Shown here one piece after another: positions 47,700 through 59,500 of a stretch of 64,000 nt of DNA; positions within the stretch are counted from its first letter, which is position 1, and each line of letters starts with the position of its first letter. This DNA is from Amaurobius ferox (taxonomy: Eukaryota > Arthropoda > Arachnida > Araneae > Amaurobiidae). The notes beneath the pieces were generated by a model that was not told where the DNA came from, did no database searches, and was given only the letters and a program-made list of their open reading frames with translations. The position numbers and the translations under genes are program-made. The stretch is from contig OX578145.1 of assembly GCA_951213105.1 (NCBI GenBank), forward strand, positions 9,436,691 to 9,500,690. Direction: 5' to 3'.

Positions 47700-49620
47700 A
47701 ATATTTTGGTGTGCAGAACCCCCTAAAGAAGAAAATATTGGGAAACTAAATTTACGCATTTCTTCCTTTCGAATTATTTACCCGTACACTACATTAAATT
47801 CTATCTCATCCCGAGACACCCCTATATTATTATTTCTCCTTTGGAACTTTTTTCTGTGAAGCACACCCATAAAAGAACATTTTTGAAAAACTCTCTTTGT
47901 CTTGGGTTTTTTATCAGATGATTGGCCCATATACCTAATATCAAGCCTCTGTCACATTTAAGAGGAAGCGTGCCTCATTTATTCCGAAAATCGAACATAT
48001 TAGTGTGCGGCATCCCTTAAAGTAGCAAATATTGGAAAGCTGAAATTTCACGCTTTCTTCTTTTCAAACTATCTACCCGTACACCAAATTTGAAGTCTCT
48101 ATCCTATCGAGAAGCATTTTTTTCTATCACTTCACTTTTCGAACGTTTTTCTGTGTAGCACCCCGTTAATGAACATTTTTGTCAAACTGTATTCATGTTT
48201 GGTGTTTTTGTCAAATAGTTAGCCCATATACTAAATTTCAAGCTTCTATCACATTGTAAAGAAGGCGTTTTTCCTTTGTTCGGCAAATCGAAAATTTTAG
48301 TGAGCGGCACCCCCTACAATAGCAAAAGTTTGAAAACTGAAATTGCACACTTTCCTTCTTTCCAACTATTTACCCGTACACCAAATTTGAAGTCTCTATC
48401 TCATCGTGAAGTATGCAATTCTAGCATTTCATCTTTCGAATGCTTTTGTGTGGAGTACCCACCCCCTTAACTATACATTTTTGAAAAACTCTATTCTTTT
48501 TCTGATTTCTATGAGATGATTCGCCCATATACCAAATATTAAGCCTCTATCACCTTTTGAAAGGGGCGTTTCTCCTTTATTCCGAAAATCGAACATTTTA
48601 GTGTGCGACACCCCCTAAATTAGAAAATTTTGGTAAACTGAAATTATACATTTTCTTCCTTCCACACTATCTACCCTTACACCAAATTTGATATCTCTAT
48701 CTCATTCCGAATTATGGTTTTTTATCAATTCACTTTTCGAACGTTTTACTCTGGAGCACCCCCTTAAACGAACATTTTTGAAAAACTATATTTGTCTTGG
48801 GTGTTTCCATCAAATGATTAGTCCATATACCGAATTTCAAGCCTCTATCAAATTTTAAAGGATCGTTTTCTCATTTATTCTGCAAATCGAATATTTTGGT
48901 GTGCGGCACCCCCTTAAGTAGAAAATATTGGAAATCTGAAATTGCACGCTTTCTTCCTTTCGAACGATTTACCAATACACCAAATTTGAAGTCCCTATCT
49001 CATCGCAAAGCATGATTTCCTATCATTTCACTTTTCGAACGTTTTAGTGTGCGGCACCCCCTTAAGTAGAAAATATTGGAAATCTGAAATTGCACACTTT
49101 CTTCCTTTCGAACGGTTTACCCATACACCAAATTTGAAGTCTCTACCTCATCGTAAAGTATTCTTTCCCATCATTTCACTTTTCGAACGTTTTAGTGTGC
49201 GGCACCCCCTTAAGTAGAAAATATTGGAAATCTGAAATTGCACACTTTCTTCCTTTCGAACGATTTACCCATACACCAAATTTGAAGTCTCTACCTCATC
49301 GCAAAGCATGCTCTCCTATCATTTCACTTTTCGAACGTTTTGGTGTGCTGCACCCCCCCTTAAGTAGAAAATATTGGAAATCTGAAATTGCACACTTTCT
49401 TCCTTTCGAGTGGTTTACCCATATACCAAATTTGAAGTCTCTATCTCATCGCAAAGCATGCTTTCCCGTCATTTCACTTTTCGAACGTTTTGGTGTGGGG
49501 CACCCCCTCTATAGAACGTTTTCGAAAAATTCGATTTTTCCAGGGGGTTTTATCGAACGACCGAGCCGTGTACCAAATTGCAAGTCTCTATCTATTCGGG
49601 AAGTGCCTAAAAAAGGCGTG
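47700..49620 (-). repeat. ~148-bp tandem monomers inside Helitron B unit 1
   Basis: The marker GTGTGCGGCACCCCCTTAAG or a variant recurs near 48003, 48899, 49047, 49195, 49343 and 49493, and diverged forms fill the gaps at about 47703, 47855, 48148, 48301, 48451, 48603 and 48748. Spacing is 145-153 bp. The four monomers at 48.9-49.5 kb are nearly identical, and those to the left are strongly diverged and of two alternating types. The same pattern holds in units 2 and 3. Confidence 0.92.
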
Positions 49621-49679
49621 ACAGACAGACAGACGGACAGACAGACGGACAGACAGACGGACAGACAGACAGACGGACA
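49618..49679. repeat. GACAGACAGACGG minisatellite at the Helitron B 5' end
   Basis: GACA/GACG tetramers in an ordered 12-bp higher pattern. The same run occurs at about 50685-50745 and 52635-52693 in units 2 and 3. Confidence 0.95.
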
Positions 49680-49697
49680 CTTGGCAATTAGTATATA

Positions 49698-50763
49698 CTA
49701 GCCGCATACCCGTTGAAAATCAACGGCCCCACATTAAGCAACCCCTGAATATTGTAAATTTTTTAATAATTCGCGTTTCTTATTTATTCGACAAATCGAA
49801 CATTTAGTTTTGAGGCACCCCCAAAAGTTCAAAATATCGGAAAACTGAAATTGCACATGTTCGTCCTTTCGAACTATCTACCTGTACACCAAATTTGAAG
49901 TCTGTGTCTTATTTCGAAGCATGTTTTTTTTATCAATTCACATTTCGAACGTTTTCCTCTGGAGAACTCCCGTAAACGAACATTTTTGAAAAATTATATT
50001 CGTTTTGGGTGTTTTCATCAAATGATTAGTCTATATATAAAATTTTGAGCCTCTATCAAATTTTAAAGGGGCCGTTTCTCATTTATTCGGAAAATCGAAC
50101 ATTTTTGTGTGCGGCACCCCCTTAAGTAGAAAATATTGGAAATCTGAAATTACACACTTTCTTCCTTTCGAACGGTTAACTTATATACCAAATTTGAAGT
50201 CCCTATCTTATCGCAAAGCATGCTCTCCTATCATATCACTTTTCGAACGTTTTGGTATGCTGCACCCCCCCCCCCCTTAAGTAGAAAATATTGGAAATCT
50301 GAAATTGCACACTTTCTTCCTTTCGAACGATTTCCCATACACCAAATTTGAAGTTTCTACCTCATCGCAAAGCATTCTTTCCTATCATTTCACTTCTCGA
50401 ACGTTTTGGTATGCTGCACCCCCCCTTAAGCAGAAAATATTGGAAATCTGAAATTGCACACTTTCTTCCTTTCGAGTGATTTACCCATATACCAAATTTG
50501 AAGTCTCTATCTCATCGCAAAGCATGCTTTCCCGTCATTTCACTTATCGAACGTTTTGGTGTGGGGCACCCCCTCTATAGAACGTTTTCGAAAAATTCGA
50601 TTTTTCCAGAGGGTTTTATCGAACGACCGAGCCGTGTACCAAATTGCAAGTCTCTATCTATTCGGGAAGTGCCTAAAAAAGGCGTGACAGACAGACAGAC
50701 GGACAGACAGACGGACAGACAGACGGACAGACAGACAGACGGACACTTGGCAATTAGTATATA
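49698..50763 (-). mobile_element. Helitron family B, unit 2 (about 1.07 kb, shorter)
   Basis: Same terminal hairpin (with GGCCCC variation just inside) and same 5' end as unit 1, but only about seven monomers. Its right junction, ATTAGTATATA joined to CTAG, is identical to the junction between units 1 and 2. Confidence 0.9.
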
Positions 50764-52716
50764 CTAGCCGAATACCCGTTGAAAATCAACGGTATCGCAA
50801 TAAGCAACCCCTGAATAATGTAAATTTTTTAATAATTCGCTTTTCACATTTGTTCGACAAATCGAATATTTTGGTGTGCAGAACCCCCTAAAGAAGAAAA
50901 TATTGGGAAACTAAATTTGCGCATTTCTTCCTTTCGAATTATTTACCCGTACACTACATTAAATTCTATCTCATCCCGAGACACCCCTATATTATTATTT
51001 CTCCTTTGGAATTTTTTTCTGTGAAGCACACCCATAAATGAACATTTTTGAAAAACTCTCTTTGTCTTGGGTTTTTTATCAGATGATTCGCCCATATACC
51101 TAATATCAAGCCTCTGTCACATTTAAAAGGAAGCGTGCCTCATTTATTCCGAAAATCGAACATATTAGTGTGCGGCACCCCTTAAAGTAGCAAATATTGG
51201 AAAGCTGAAATTTCACGCTTTCTTCTTTTCAAACTATCTACCCGTACACCAAATTTGAAGTCTCTATCCTATCGAGAAGCATTTTTTTCTATCACTTCAC
51301 TTTTCGAACGTTTTTCTGTGTAGCACCCCGTTAATGAACATTTTTGTCAAACTGTATTCATGTTTGGTGTTTTTGTCAAATAGTTAGCCCATATACTAAA
51401 TTTCAAGCTTCTATCACATTGTAAAGAAGGCGTTTTTCATTTGTTCGGCAAATCGAAAATTTTAGTGAGCGGCACCCCCTACAATAGCAAAAGTTTGAAA
51501 ACTGAAATTGCACACTTTCCTTCTTTCCAACTATTTACCCGTACACCAAATTTGAAGTCTATCTCATCGTGAAGTATGCATTTCTAGCATTTCATCTTTC
51601 GAATGCTTTTGTGTGGAGTACCCACCCCCTTAACAATACATTTTTGAAAAACTCTATTATTTTTCTGATTTCTATGAGATGATTCGCCCATATACCAAAT
51701 ATTAAGCCTCTATCACCTTTTGAAAGAGGCGTTTCTCCTTTATTCCGAAAATCGAACATTTTAGTGTGCGACACCCCCTAAATTAGAAAATTTTGGTAAA
51801 CTGAAATTATACACTTTCTTCCTTCCACACTATTTACCCTTACACCAAATTTGATATCTCTATCTCATTCCGAATTATGGTTTTTTATCAATTCACTTTT
51901 CGAACGTTTTACTCTGGAGCACCCCCTTAAACGAACATTTTTGAAAAACTATATTTGTCTTGTGTGTTTCCATCAAATGATTAGTCCATATACCGAATTT
52001 CAAGCCTCTATCAAATTTTAAAGGATCGTTTTCTCATTTATTCTGCAAATCGAACGTTTTGGTGTGCGACACCCCCTTAAGTAGAAAATATTGGAAATCG
52101 GAAATTGCACACTTTCTTCCTTTCGAACAATTTAGCCATACACCAAATTTGAAGTCTCTACCTCATCGCAAAGTATTCTTTCCCATCATTTCACTTTTCG
52201 AACGTTTTAGTGTGCGGCACCCCCTTAAGTAGAAAATATTAGAAATCTGAAATTGCACACTTTCTTCCTTTCGAACGATTTACCCATACACCAAATTTGA
52301 AGTCTCTACCTCATCGCAAAGCATGCTCTCCTATCATTTCACTTTTCGAACGTTTTGGTGTGCTGCACCCCCCCTTAAGTAGAAAATATTGGAAATCTGA
52401 AATTGCACACTTTCTTCCTTTCGAGTGATTTACCCATATACCAAATTTAAAGTCTCTATCTCATCGCAAAGCATGCTTTCCCGTCATTTCACTTTTCGAA
52501 CGTTTTGGTGTGGGGCACCCCCTCTATAGAACGTTTTCGAAAAATTCGATTTTTCCAGGGGGTTTTATCGAACGACCGAGCCGTGTACCAAATTGCAAGT
52601 CTCTATCTATTCGGGAAGTGCCTAAAAAAGGCGTGACAGACAGACAGACGGACAGACAGACGGACAGACAGACGGACAGACAGACAGACGGACACTTGGC
52701 AATTAGTATATATAGA
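50764..52716 (-). mobile_element. Helitron family B, unit 3 (about 1.95 kb)
   Basis: Follows unit 2 head to tail. It matches unit 1 monomer by monomer with only scattered differences, but lacks one ~148-bp monomer in the homogenised right part. Its 5' end is complete: on the minus strand it begins TCTATATATACTAATTGCC, preceded by A, as expected for Helitron insertion between A and T. Confidence 0.92.
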
Positions 52717-53870
52717 TAATAGATATTTCTTATCATGAAGGTATACTTATTTAGATTACCTTGGTGATATACTTAGTAGAAAGATAGATAGCTGTCCTCA
52801 TATTCCCGAAATGAATTATTTTTTTAAAAATGTCCTTCGTTCTAAATGTCTTTAATTTTTATTCTAAAATTCCTGGTGAAGAATACAATTATAACTGTGC
52901 TTTAAATAATGTAAAATGTGTTGTATAATATTCTACATTGCATGTTGCAATATCAATAATCTACACTACATGTACAGGCATAACTTCATAACAAGAAACT
53001 ATTCTTCTTAAAACTAAATTTTTATTAAATTTTACATATTTGAGCATCATTAGCTGAAGAATTGTTAAATCCGTATTTAAAAGAGTCAAATTTTATTTCT
53101 TTTCTTCATTTTCCTCTCTTCACAAAATTATAAACTGTGATTTAACTTTAAAAATAATTTTATTTTGAATTTCTAAGTAATTTTTTTTTAATTAAAAGAT
53201 CGTTCTGACAGAAGTAGGTCACTCTGAAACCCATCATTCGTCCAGGAGTATTTTTCAAAACCAAATTTTCAATCAAAATGACAGAGATTGGAAGGATATA
53301 AATAACGAATAGAAATAATATTAATTGTATAGTTATTTCATGCCTCATTTAAATATATAGAAGTAAATAAAAATTTAGTCAAGCGCTTTCATATACGGTT
53401 TGAGATCCGTACGTTTTCGTTCTGGAACGTTAAAAATCATAGAAATCATAAAATATTATCCTCTTTTCAAGCGAGTAAGCAAGCGTCTTTGACGTACTTC
53501 TCCGGATCACTGTGCAAACTATATTACTTAACTTTATGATAAGTCTTTCTCGCGAAACTGTAATTTTGATATTTTGTGTATGTATAGCACACTATATTTA
53601 AAAATAATTGCGAAATTGGGAGGAAATTGGAAAGCGTTTATTTCAAAAACTGACAGCAAAAGAAACCTGTTTATTTTCAAAGAGTGAAAAATCCATTTTT
53701 CAATTATTGTTTAATCATAAAATTAAATTTTATTTGTCTATAGGGCAGATCTCTTATTTTGCATAGTTTAGAAATGAATAATGAAATTTTACTATTAAAT
53801 TGTGCTACGTTTTATTTTTGTTTGATCCAAACACATTCAAAATTGCATTTACTTTTTTTAATTTTTTTTT
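52717..53870. other. AT-rich non-coding stretch
   Basis: No gene or element is recognised. Confidence 0.5.
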
Positions 53871-54660
53871 TTTACTTTCCTTATATACATAATGTATAAG
53901 GAAAGTATTGTGACGAGGTCGAAAATTCGAATTCGAGTTTTCGACGTGAGAGCACGTTTAAGCATCCCTGATCACGAATCGAACATTTTTGAGGTGATGT
54001 CTGTCTGTGTGTGTGTCAGTGAGTCTGTGGAGACGATATCTCACGAACTAATGGAGCGATTCGAATGAAATTTGGTACAAAAATCACAATCCGTGAATAC
54101 TGGAAGCCTATTGTTTTTAAACGCAATCGAATGTTCAGAACTCCCCTAAATTTTCGAGTGAAATTTTGAAGAAATCATCAAAAAATCAAAACCTTTAATA
54201 AAGTTACGCAAATAGACATTTCTTATGTAATTTATCCTTAGAAAACAATTAACATAAACTTTAAAACGCTAGCATGAACCGTTCTCGAAATATTGCATAT
54301 TTTTAAAAAATAAATTTATAAAAATATCCCATAAATTAAAAAATATATATTAACTGTTGAGAAACATGTTCACTTTTCATATGTAATACCATGCGGTAAA
54401 TTCGATGACATCATTTTCGTGGATCTAGCTAGTTTCATTCATAAGAAAATATACTTTGAGTAATACATTTGTATTTGAACGCCAATAGTCATGTATCTGC
54501 TATAAGATTAACTTATTTCTCTGTCCATAACGCTTGGCGAGATTTTGGCGACAAATTTGGTGGAATGTCGCCTACTTGACGACTTTTTTAAATGTTGCCA
54601 AATTAACGAAAATCTCGCCAAATGGATAAAAATGACGTTAAATCGATGAAAATAACAACT
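53871..54660 (+). repeat. Dispersed repeat family C, longest copy
   Basis: Begins with the self-complementary pair ACTTTCCTTATATACAT / ATGTATAAGGAAAGT (53874-53908), then TGTGACGAGGTCGAAAATTC, GATGTCTGTCTGTGTGTGTG, GATATCTCACGAACTAATGG, CGAATGAAATTTGGTAC and GCTAGCATGAACCGTTCTCG, ending in a tail with TTTGGCGAC and CGCCAAAT words. A 5' inverted repeat, a GTCTG run and a shared tail suggest another Helentron-like non-autonomous element, but the 3' boundary is not certain. Confidence 0.7.
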
Positions 54661-55175
54661 GATTAACGAATATTCAATATCTTGGAAATAATATATGTCA
54701 CATCAGATTTTTTAATTTAGGAGTCAAAAATCATTGTCATTGTGAAAAATGTTTCTTTTAAATAGGTGTGTTTTTATTCCTTACTGTTTTCGATACTAAA
54801 TTTAATTAGTTTATGATATTTTTAAAAACAAATTATTAAATTAATAATATATACATTCTACATTTTCTGCTTTCTCAAATATTTTTTTAACGAAAAGCAA
54901 ATTACTTTTGACAACTATTCAATTTGTATTTCAAATATTTTTAAATGCATAAACATAACATTTATGTTTTCTACCTCACGTGAATTGTGACAAACGCTGT
55001 CTATATAAACCGACGAACTTTCGTGGTCAGTCAATATTCAAGTGCAGCCCAATCGCTTTGATTGTCAACTTTCTTCAGTTCTCTTTTTTTAAACAATTTA
55101 ATTAAGGAGCACATAAGCTCGTACAAAATCAATCGTCATAAAATTTAAATTTTCGCAGTGTAAAATTTATCTAAA
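54661..55175. other. AT-rich spacer
   Basis: No gene is recognised. Confidence 0.5.
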
Positions 55176-55822
55176 CTAGCAGAATACCCATTAAAAATCA
55201 TAGGTCTCACGACAAGCAAAATTTTTACAGCGAGTCTTATCATATTGTTCTCTGACCGAATTTCATGTCTTTATCTCACTTAAGAGCGAGTATTTATCCT
55301 TATTCGTCCAATCGAACAGTTTGGTATGCGTCACTCTTAAAATTCTAAATACTGTGATACAGTAATTTTCTTCTTTTCTTTCATCATACGACCTATCTTG
55401 TTACTTAAACTCCAGTTTCTATCTAACTGTTTCAGAGAAGAACGTTATAGCTCGCAACACCCGCTTCAAATTTAAATATGTATAATAATTCGATTTTTCT
55501 ATTGAATCTTATTGAAATTTTGGTCTCACAGTAAGCAAACTCCGAAGAATGTGTTTTTAAATAATTCGATTTTTCCAGTGGGTTTTATCGAATGGGTCCC
55601 ACAATATCAAATGTTTCGTCATCTTGTAGTATACGTTTTTCTATCATTTTGCGTTTCGGATATTTTGCTGTAGATCTTAAGTGAACATTTTTGAAAAATT
55701 TGATTTTTTTCTCAGGAGTTTTATAAGATGATTGATTCGTGTTCCAAATTGCAAGTTTTCATATATTCGGAAAGTGTCTAAAAATGACATACCAGACTGA
55801 TAGACGAATACTTGACGACTAA
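55176..55822 (-). mobile_element. Old, degenerate Helitron family B fragment
   Basis: The left end reads CTAGCAGAATACCCATTAAAAATCATAGG, a mutated form of the family B 3' end with its hairpin weakened. GGTATGCGTCACTCTTAAA, GATTTTTCCAGTGGGTTTTATCGAA and GTTCCAAATTGCAAG blocks follow. It ends CAGACTGATAGACGAATACTTGACGACTAA, the decayed 5' end. It shows that the family has a long history in this genome. Confidence 0.8.
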
Positions 55823-55989
55823 AGTTTTTTTTATTATGAAAGTTCTTATTTTGAAAGCTCTCTCTGTATGTACATGTAATGATATTATTACTTTCTGTAT
55901 GCGTAGTATATGTAAAGGAGGAGTGTTAGGATGGAGTTAAAAGTGCAACTCTTGTATTTAAATAGATGTATAGGTTTTGAGAATCTCTG

Positions 55990-57560
55990 AATACGAATGA
56001 AACCCTTGTCTGAGATTCAGCAAATATCTCGAAACAATTGGGCGAAACAAATGGAATTTGGTTTGATTATTTTAATTGATAAACGCTAGAATCTTATCGA
56101 TTCTAGGAAAGCTCAAGCCCTTCCCTACTTTTCTTTCTTTTTCGAAAATCAAAATTTTGACATGTAAAATAGTTACCTTAAAAATTGTTATAGAAATGGC
56201 CATTTTGTAAGATTTGGAAGTTTTTATATAAAAGCAAATGACATTTATAGAAAGCTAATATGTGCTGTTCTTTATTTCACGTTTTGGATCTAAAATAGAA
56301 AATAACACAAAATTAACTATACATACTTATTATTATCATTATGTATGCCTTCGTTTGAAAGTAATTATGAATGTCACTTTTAAGAGGTTGTTTAAGTAGG
56401 TCAAGACTGTAAATTAGAAGCAATCTGGTATGAATGTAAGCAAATTTCAAATATAACAGAGATAAAAATATAACATTTTCCCCCTATAAACTTTTTCCAT
56501 AAAGACAATTGTTATAAAAATCTTGTATCTATCTTAATTGTTAGCATCCGCGTAATAAAAAACTGATGAATATAGATGAATTTCCGTACAGATTAACAAA
56601 TTTTGATTTTGTGGGAGAATAGGAACAAATGAGAGCTCTTTTAAGAGTAGATTTTGCAAGAAATCTATAGGCTTATTATTGTTACCTATTAATATAAGCG
56701 CACGAAATTTTATGCAATTCGCTTAATTCCTTCGAGAGATATCGCACTTTCCCATAGAGAAGTAAAATTTCAAGTACCTCGAGAGCGCCTCATGATAACC
56801 ATCTACATAACAGTGTCCGTTTATTTCTAAAGTATTTTCAAAACATTCAATCATTTGATAACAGTAAATCTCTTTAATGTTTAAAGGATTTTCTTCATTT
56901 TAGAACGAATTGTAATTCGTTCTTGAGGGGTTGTTATGGCGCATGCTGAAGAAGGGGGCTTATAACGTCCTTGAAACAATTGCTGGCAGCTAACTTACAT
57001 ATGCCTGCTTTCTTCAAGGGAGTTTTGTAAGTTATTTTTTCACAAGCAGCGGTTTTATTTATTGTAATATACTTTGGAATTGCTATCTGTAAGAGATCTA
57101 TTGACTTTCTAATGGGGTGATTGGATGGGCAAAAAGCCTTCATTTTTAATTTTTTTTTCTCAAAATTAAAAAAAAAATGTTTGAAAGTAATTATATTTAA
57201 AATGTTAAATAAGATATCTAATGAATGGGTATTTTTTATTTAAAAACAAATGAAACACGCTAGCCGGTCTTGAGATATTCCATGTTTCTGATCAAAAACG
57301 GAAAAAATAAATATATATTACGAGTGTGCGTCCTATTATTAAATAAGTGAATGCTTTGTAAGTAATTTTAATCAGAAATTAACTAACGACAATTTTAAAG
57401 TGTTATCACGAGCCATATTCGAGATATTAGAAATTTCATTTTCCTCACCTGTAGCACCCAACAGGAATTTCCATGAAATTTGGTATATATATTTTAGCTA
57501 GCAACTGTTGAATATGCCTACTGATTTTTAACGAGATATAGTCACATAAATATTTAATTT
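55990..57560 (+). repeat. Dispersed repeat family D, copy 2 and flanks
   Basis: Shares GGAATTTGGTTTGATTATTTT, TTTTTCGAAAATCAAAATTTT, GAAATGGCCATTTT, TATCACGAGCCATATTCGAGATATTAG and CATGAAATTTGGTAT with the copy at 28.95-29.58 kb. The AT-rich DNA between the blocks is longer here. The small frame at 56934-57143 is unassigned. Confidence 0.55.
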
Positions 57561-57904
57561 TTGATTTTGTTTGCTTAAATTATCGAAATTTGTGAGTGTA
57601 GAGATAGGTATGTGTTGGTCACATCACACCAATATTTTTAATACAATCATGTATAAATCTAATTCTTTTTCTTACGTTTTCTTTACTTTTTTACTTTGGA
57701 TTTGTTGTATTTACACCTCACATAGACTTACACTACGTCAAAAGTTGTCGAAACACACGTAAGAGATAATAAAACGATATATTTACAAACTAATATTTTG
57801 TGGAGTACCTTATTTTAGTCGCTGAGAAACGATCACCCTACCTTGTATCGAACCGAACCACCTTGATCGTACTTATATGTACTTCCACACATAATTTCTA
57901 AAAT

Positions 57905-58410
57905 TTGCAGAGTCCACTTCAACGATAAGAGCTTGCAATTTCTTTTCAGTAGCTCAACGGTAGAGAGTCGGCTGGTAAATTCGAGATCCAGGGTTCCATT
58001 CCCGGTTGGGGAAATAAGGCTCTTTACAACGGCGCTCAAACCAATCAATCCTGTAGGTCAGTGCAAAGATGTCAGAGGTTTGAAAGTGACCCTAGTACGG
58101 ATTCAGTGAACTCTGGAAGATTGAGCGCCGATTTCAAAATTGAGAGGATAACGACCATGCAGGATACTAACCTGGGTAAAAATAGTAGTAGGAAAGGGCT
58201 AACCTGAGGTAAAAATAGCAGGAGGTGGTCAGTCAGATAGTCAGTTGCCCGTCAATCTGACATGAGAGGGTGGAGAATGCAGAGTCCACTTCGACGATAA
58301 GAGTTTGCAATTTCGTCCCAGTAGCTGAACGGTAGAGCGTCGGCTGGCCAGTTCGGAGATCCAGGGTTCGATTACCAGTTGGGAGAGCAAGGCTCTTTAC
58401 AAATTGGCTT
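57905..58410 (+). repeat. Composite SINE block, second locus
   Basis: Two units with GCAGAGTCCACTTC starts (about 57906 and 58278) and tRNA-like bodies at about 57942-58010 and 58315-58384, joined by the same linker as at 34.77-35.04 kb. A boxes are recognisable. The B boxes carry single changes (GGTTCCATTCC and GGTTCGATTAC), so transcription of these copies is doubtful. Confidence 0.85.
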
Positions 58411-58611
58411 ATTAATTTCTCTGAAATAAAAATAAGTAGAAACTAAGAATGCAACAATTTCTCTTAACTGGCATATTTTTTTTTTCTATTAAATGAAAAT
58501 TTTCAAACTATGTAATAAATGAATTTGTTCCATTTGAATTTGAGATGTCATTTGAAATTCTTAACTTCTTCCGAACTGATACTAATGGCTCTGTTTTCTC
58601 TTTCTAAACAG

Positions 58612-58715
58612 AGATTTGAGCGTGCCTGGTCAGACTGCACCGCTCACCATTCCAGGGGCCGCGGTATACCAGGGCTGTGCTGGGGCGGCCGCAGAAGACG
58701 CCATGCCTCACAAAG
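58612..58715 (+). other. Internal exon candidate with strong splice sites
   Basis: A GC-rich 104-nt segment in AT-rich surroundings. Upstream: a branch-point-like TACTAAT (58580-58586), the pyrimidine tract TTTTCTCTTTCT and AG at 58610-58611, with a second AG two bases later. Downstream: CAAAG followed by GTGAGC (58716-58721). Two frames are open. The one starting at 58613 gives a varied, protein-like peptide (DLSVPGQTAPLTIPG..., ending MPHK) and could also contain a start codon at its 3' end (ATGCCTCACAAAG). I do not recognise the protein. It could be coding or the last 5' untranslated exon. The likely upstream exon is at 38.9-39.0 kb; no later exon was found in the window. Confidence 0.5.
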
Positions 58716-58799
58716 GTGAGCACTTTCTCAGGAACCTCATAAATATAATTGAACTTTTATTTTCTCTTTAAGAACTTCTCATTTTCCTTACAATACAGG

Positions 58800-59500
58800 G
58801 TATGTGTAAAAGCTTTTAAAAAAAAATCTGACTTTTGGGTTTTGATAGATGGATGCGTCTTGAGCACCCCTCAAATATCGTTTATCGAATGTCTGTCCGT
58901 CCGAGTCTCAGCACAAGCTCTTGGAAAAATTGAGCGATTTAATTGCAATTAGGTACGTTTATGGTAATGGCAGACGATAGGAACCTATTGATTTTAAAAA
59001 AATTGAGCTAGGACCTAGCTGTTTCTTTTTTTCAGAAATTGAAAATATCGTTAATATTTAAAAATATTTTAAAATTTGAAAATATGAAAACAATAACCAG
59101 TGTATATGTATTTTACTGTTTAAAAGTGGACGAAAGTTCTATGCTAACATGCGGAAATTTCAAGTCAGGATAATACATAGGTTTTTTCTTTAATATAAAA
59201 CAGTTTTATATATATAAACAGTTTTATGTATATAAATATATTCTTACTCATTAAGTGAGTGTACGCTTTGTAAGTACTTTTTTATGGATCACAATTGAGT
59301 TACTATATAACGTAATCATTACGAGTCGTTATTAAGATATTAGAATTCCACAGAAAGAGCGATATCTCTCGAAATAAGCGATTTCCCTGAAATTGGATTT
59401 ATTTTCGAGACACAGGATTGATTTTCAACAAGATCGGGTTATAAAAGGTCCTTATTTATGTTAATATTTCTCCACATTCTAGTAATGTGTAAAGTCACTT
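58800..59500 (+). repeat. Dispersed repeat, family D-like, decayed
   Basis: ACAGGGTATGTGTAAAAGC, CGAATGTCTGTCCGTCCGAGTC, then CATTACGAGTCGTTATTAAGATATTAG and AGCGATATCTCTCGAAATAAG follow the block order of family D. The 5' module with a GTCTGTCCGTCC run is better preserved here than in the other copies. Confidence 0.5.

Larger units (their letters stand above)
47599..49697 (-). mobile_element. Helitron family B, unit 1 (about 2.1 kb)
   Basis: Minus orientation. The 3' end at the left reads, on the minus strand, CCGTTGATTTTCAACGG (perfect hairpin), GTATTCGG, CTAG (47599-47602), then host T. The 5' end at the right has a GTCCGTCTGTCTG array preceded by TATATACTAATTGCC. The body is built of about 14 tandem monomers of ~148 bp. 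No Rep/helicase is encoded. The 168-codon frame at 49195-49701 is a translation of these monomers. Confidence 0.9.

Noticed and set aside
49618..49679. Regular GACAGACAGACGG units as a possible CRISPR array
   Set aside because: No unique spacers; it is a simple minisatellite at the Helitron 5' end.
49195..49701. 168-codon open frame with repeated peptide blocks
   Set aside because: It is a translation of ~148-bp Helitron B monomers plus the GACA minisatellite on the strand opposite the element; sister frames at 50498 and 52510 repeat it. No coding signal.
58611..58721. Exon as the N-terminus of a CEP104-like protein starting MPHK
   Set aside because: The known proteins continue with Ile, but the split codon here begins with G, so the match of four residues is coincidence.
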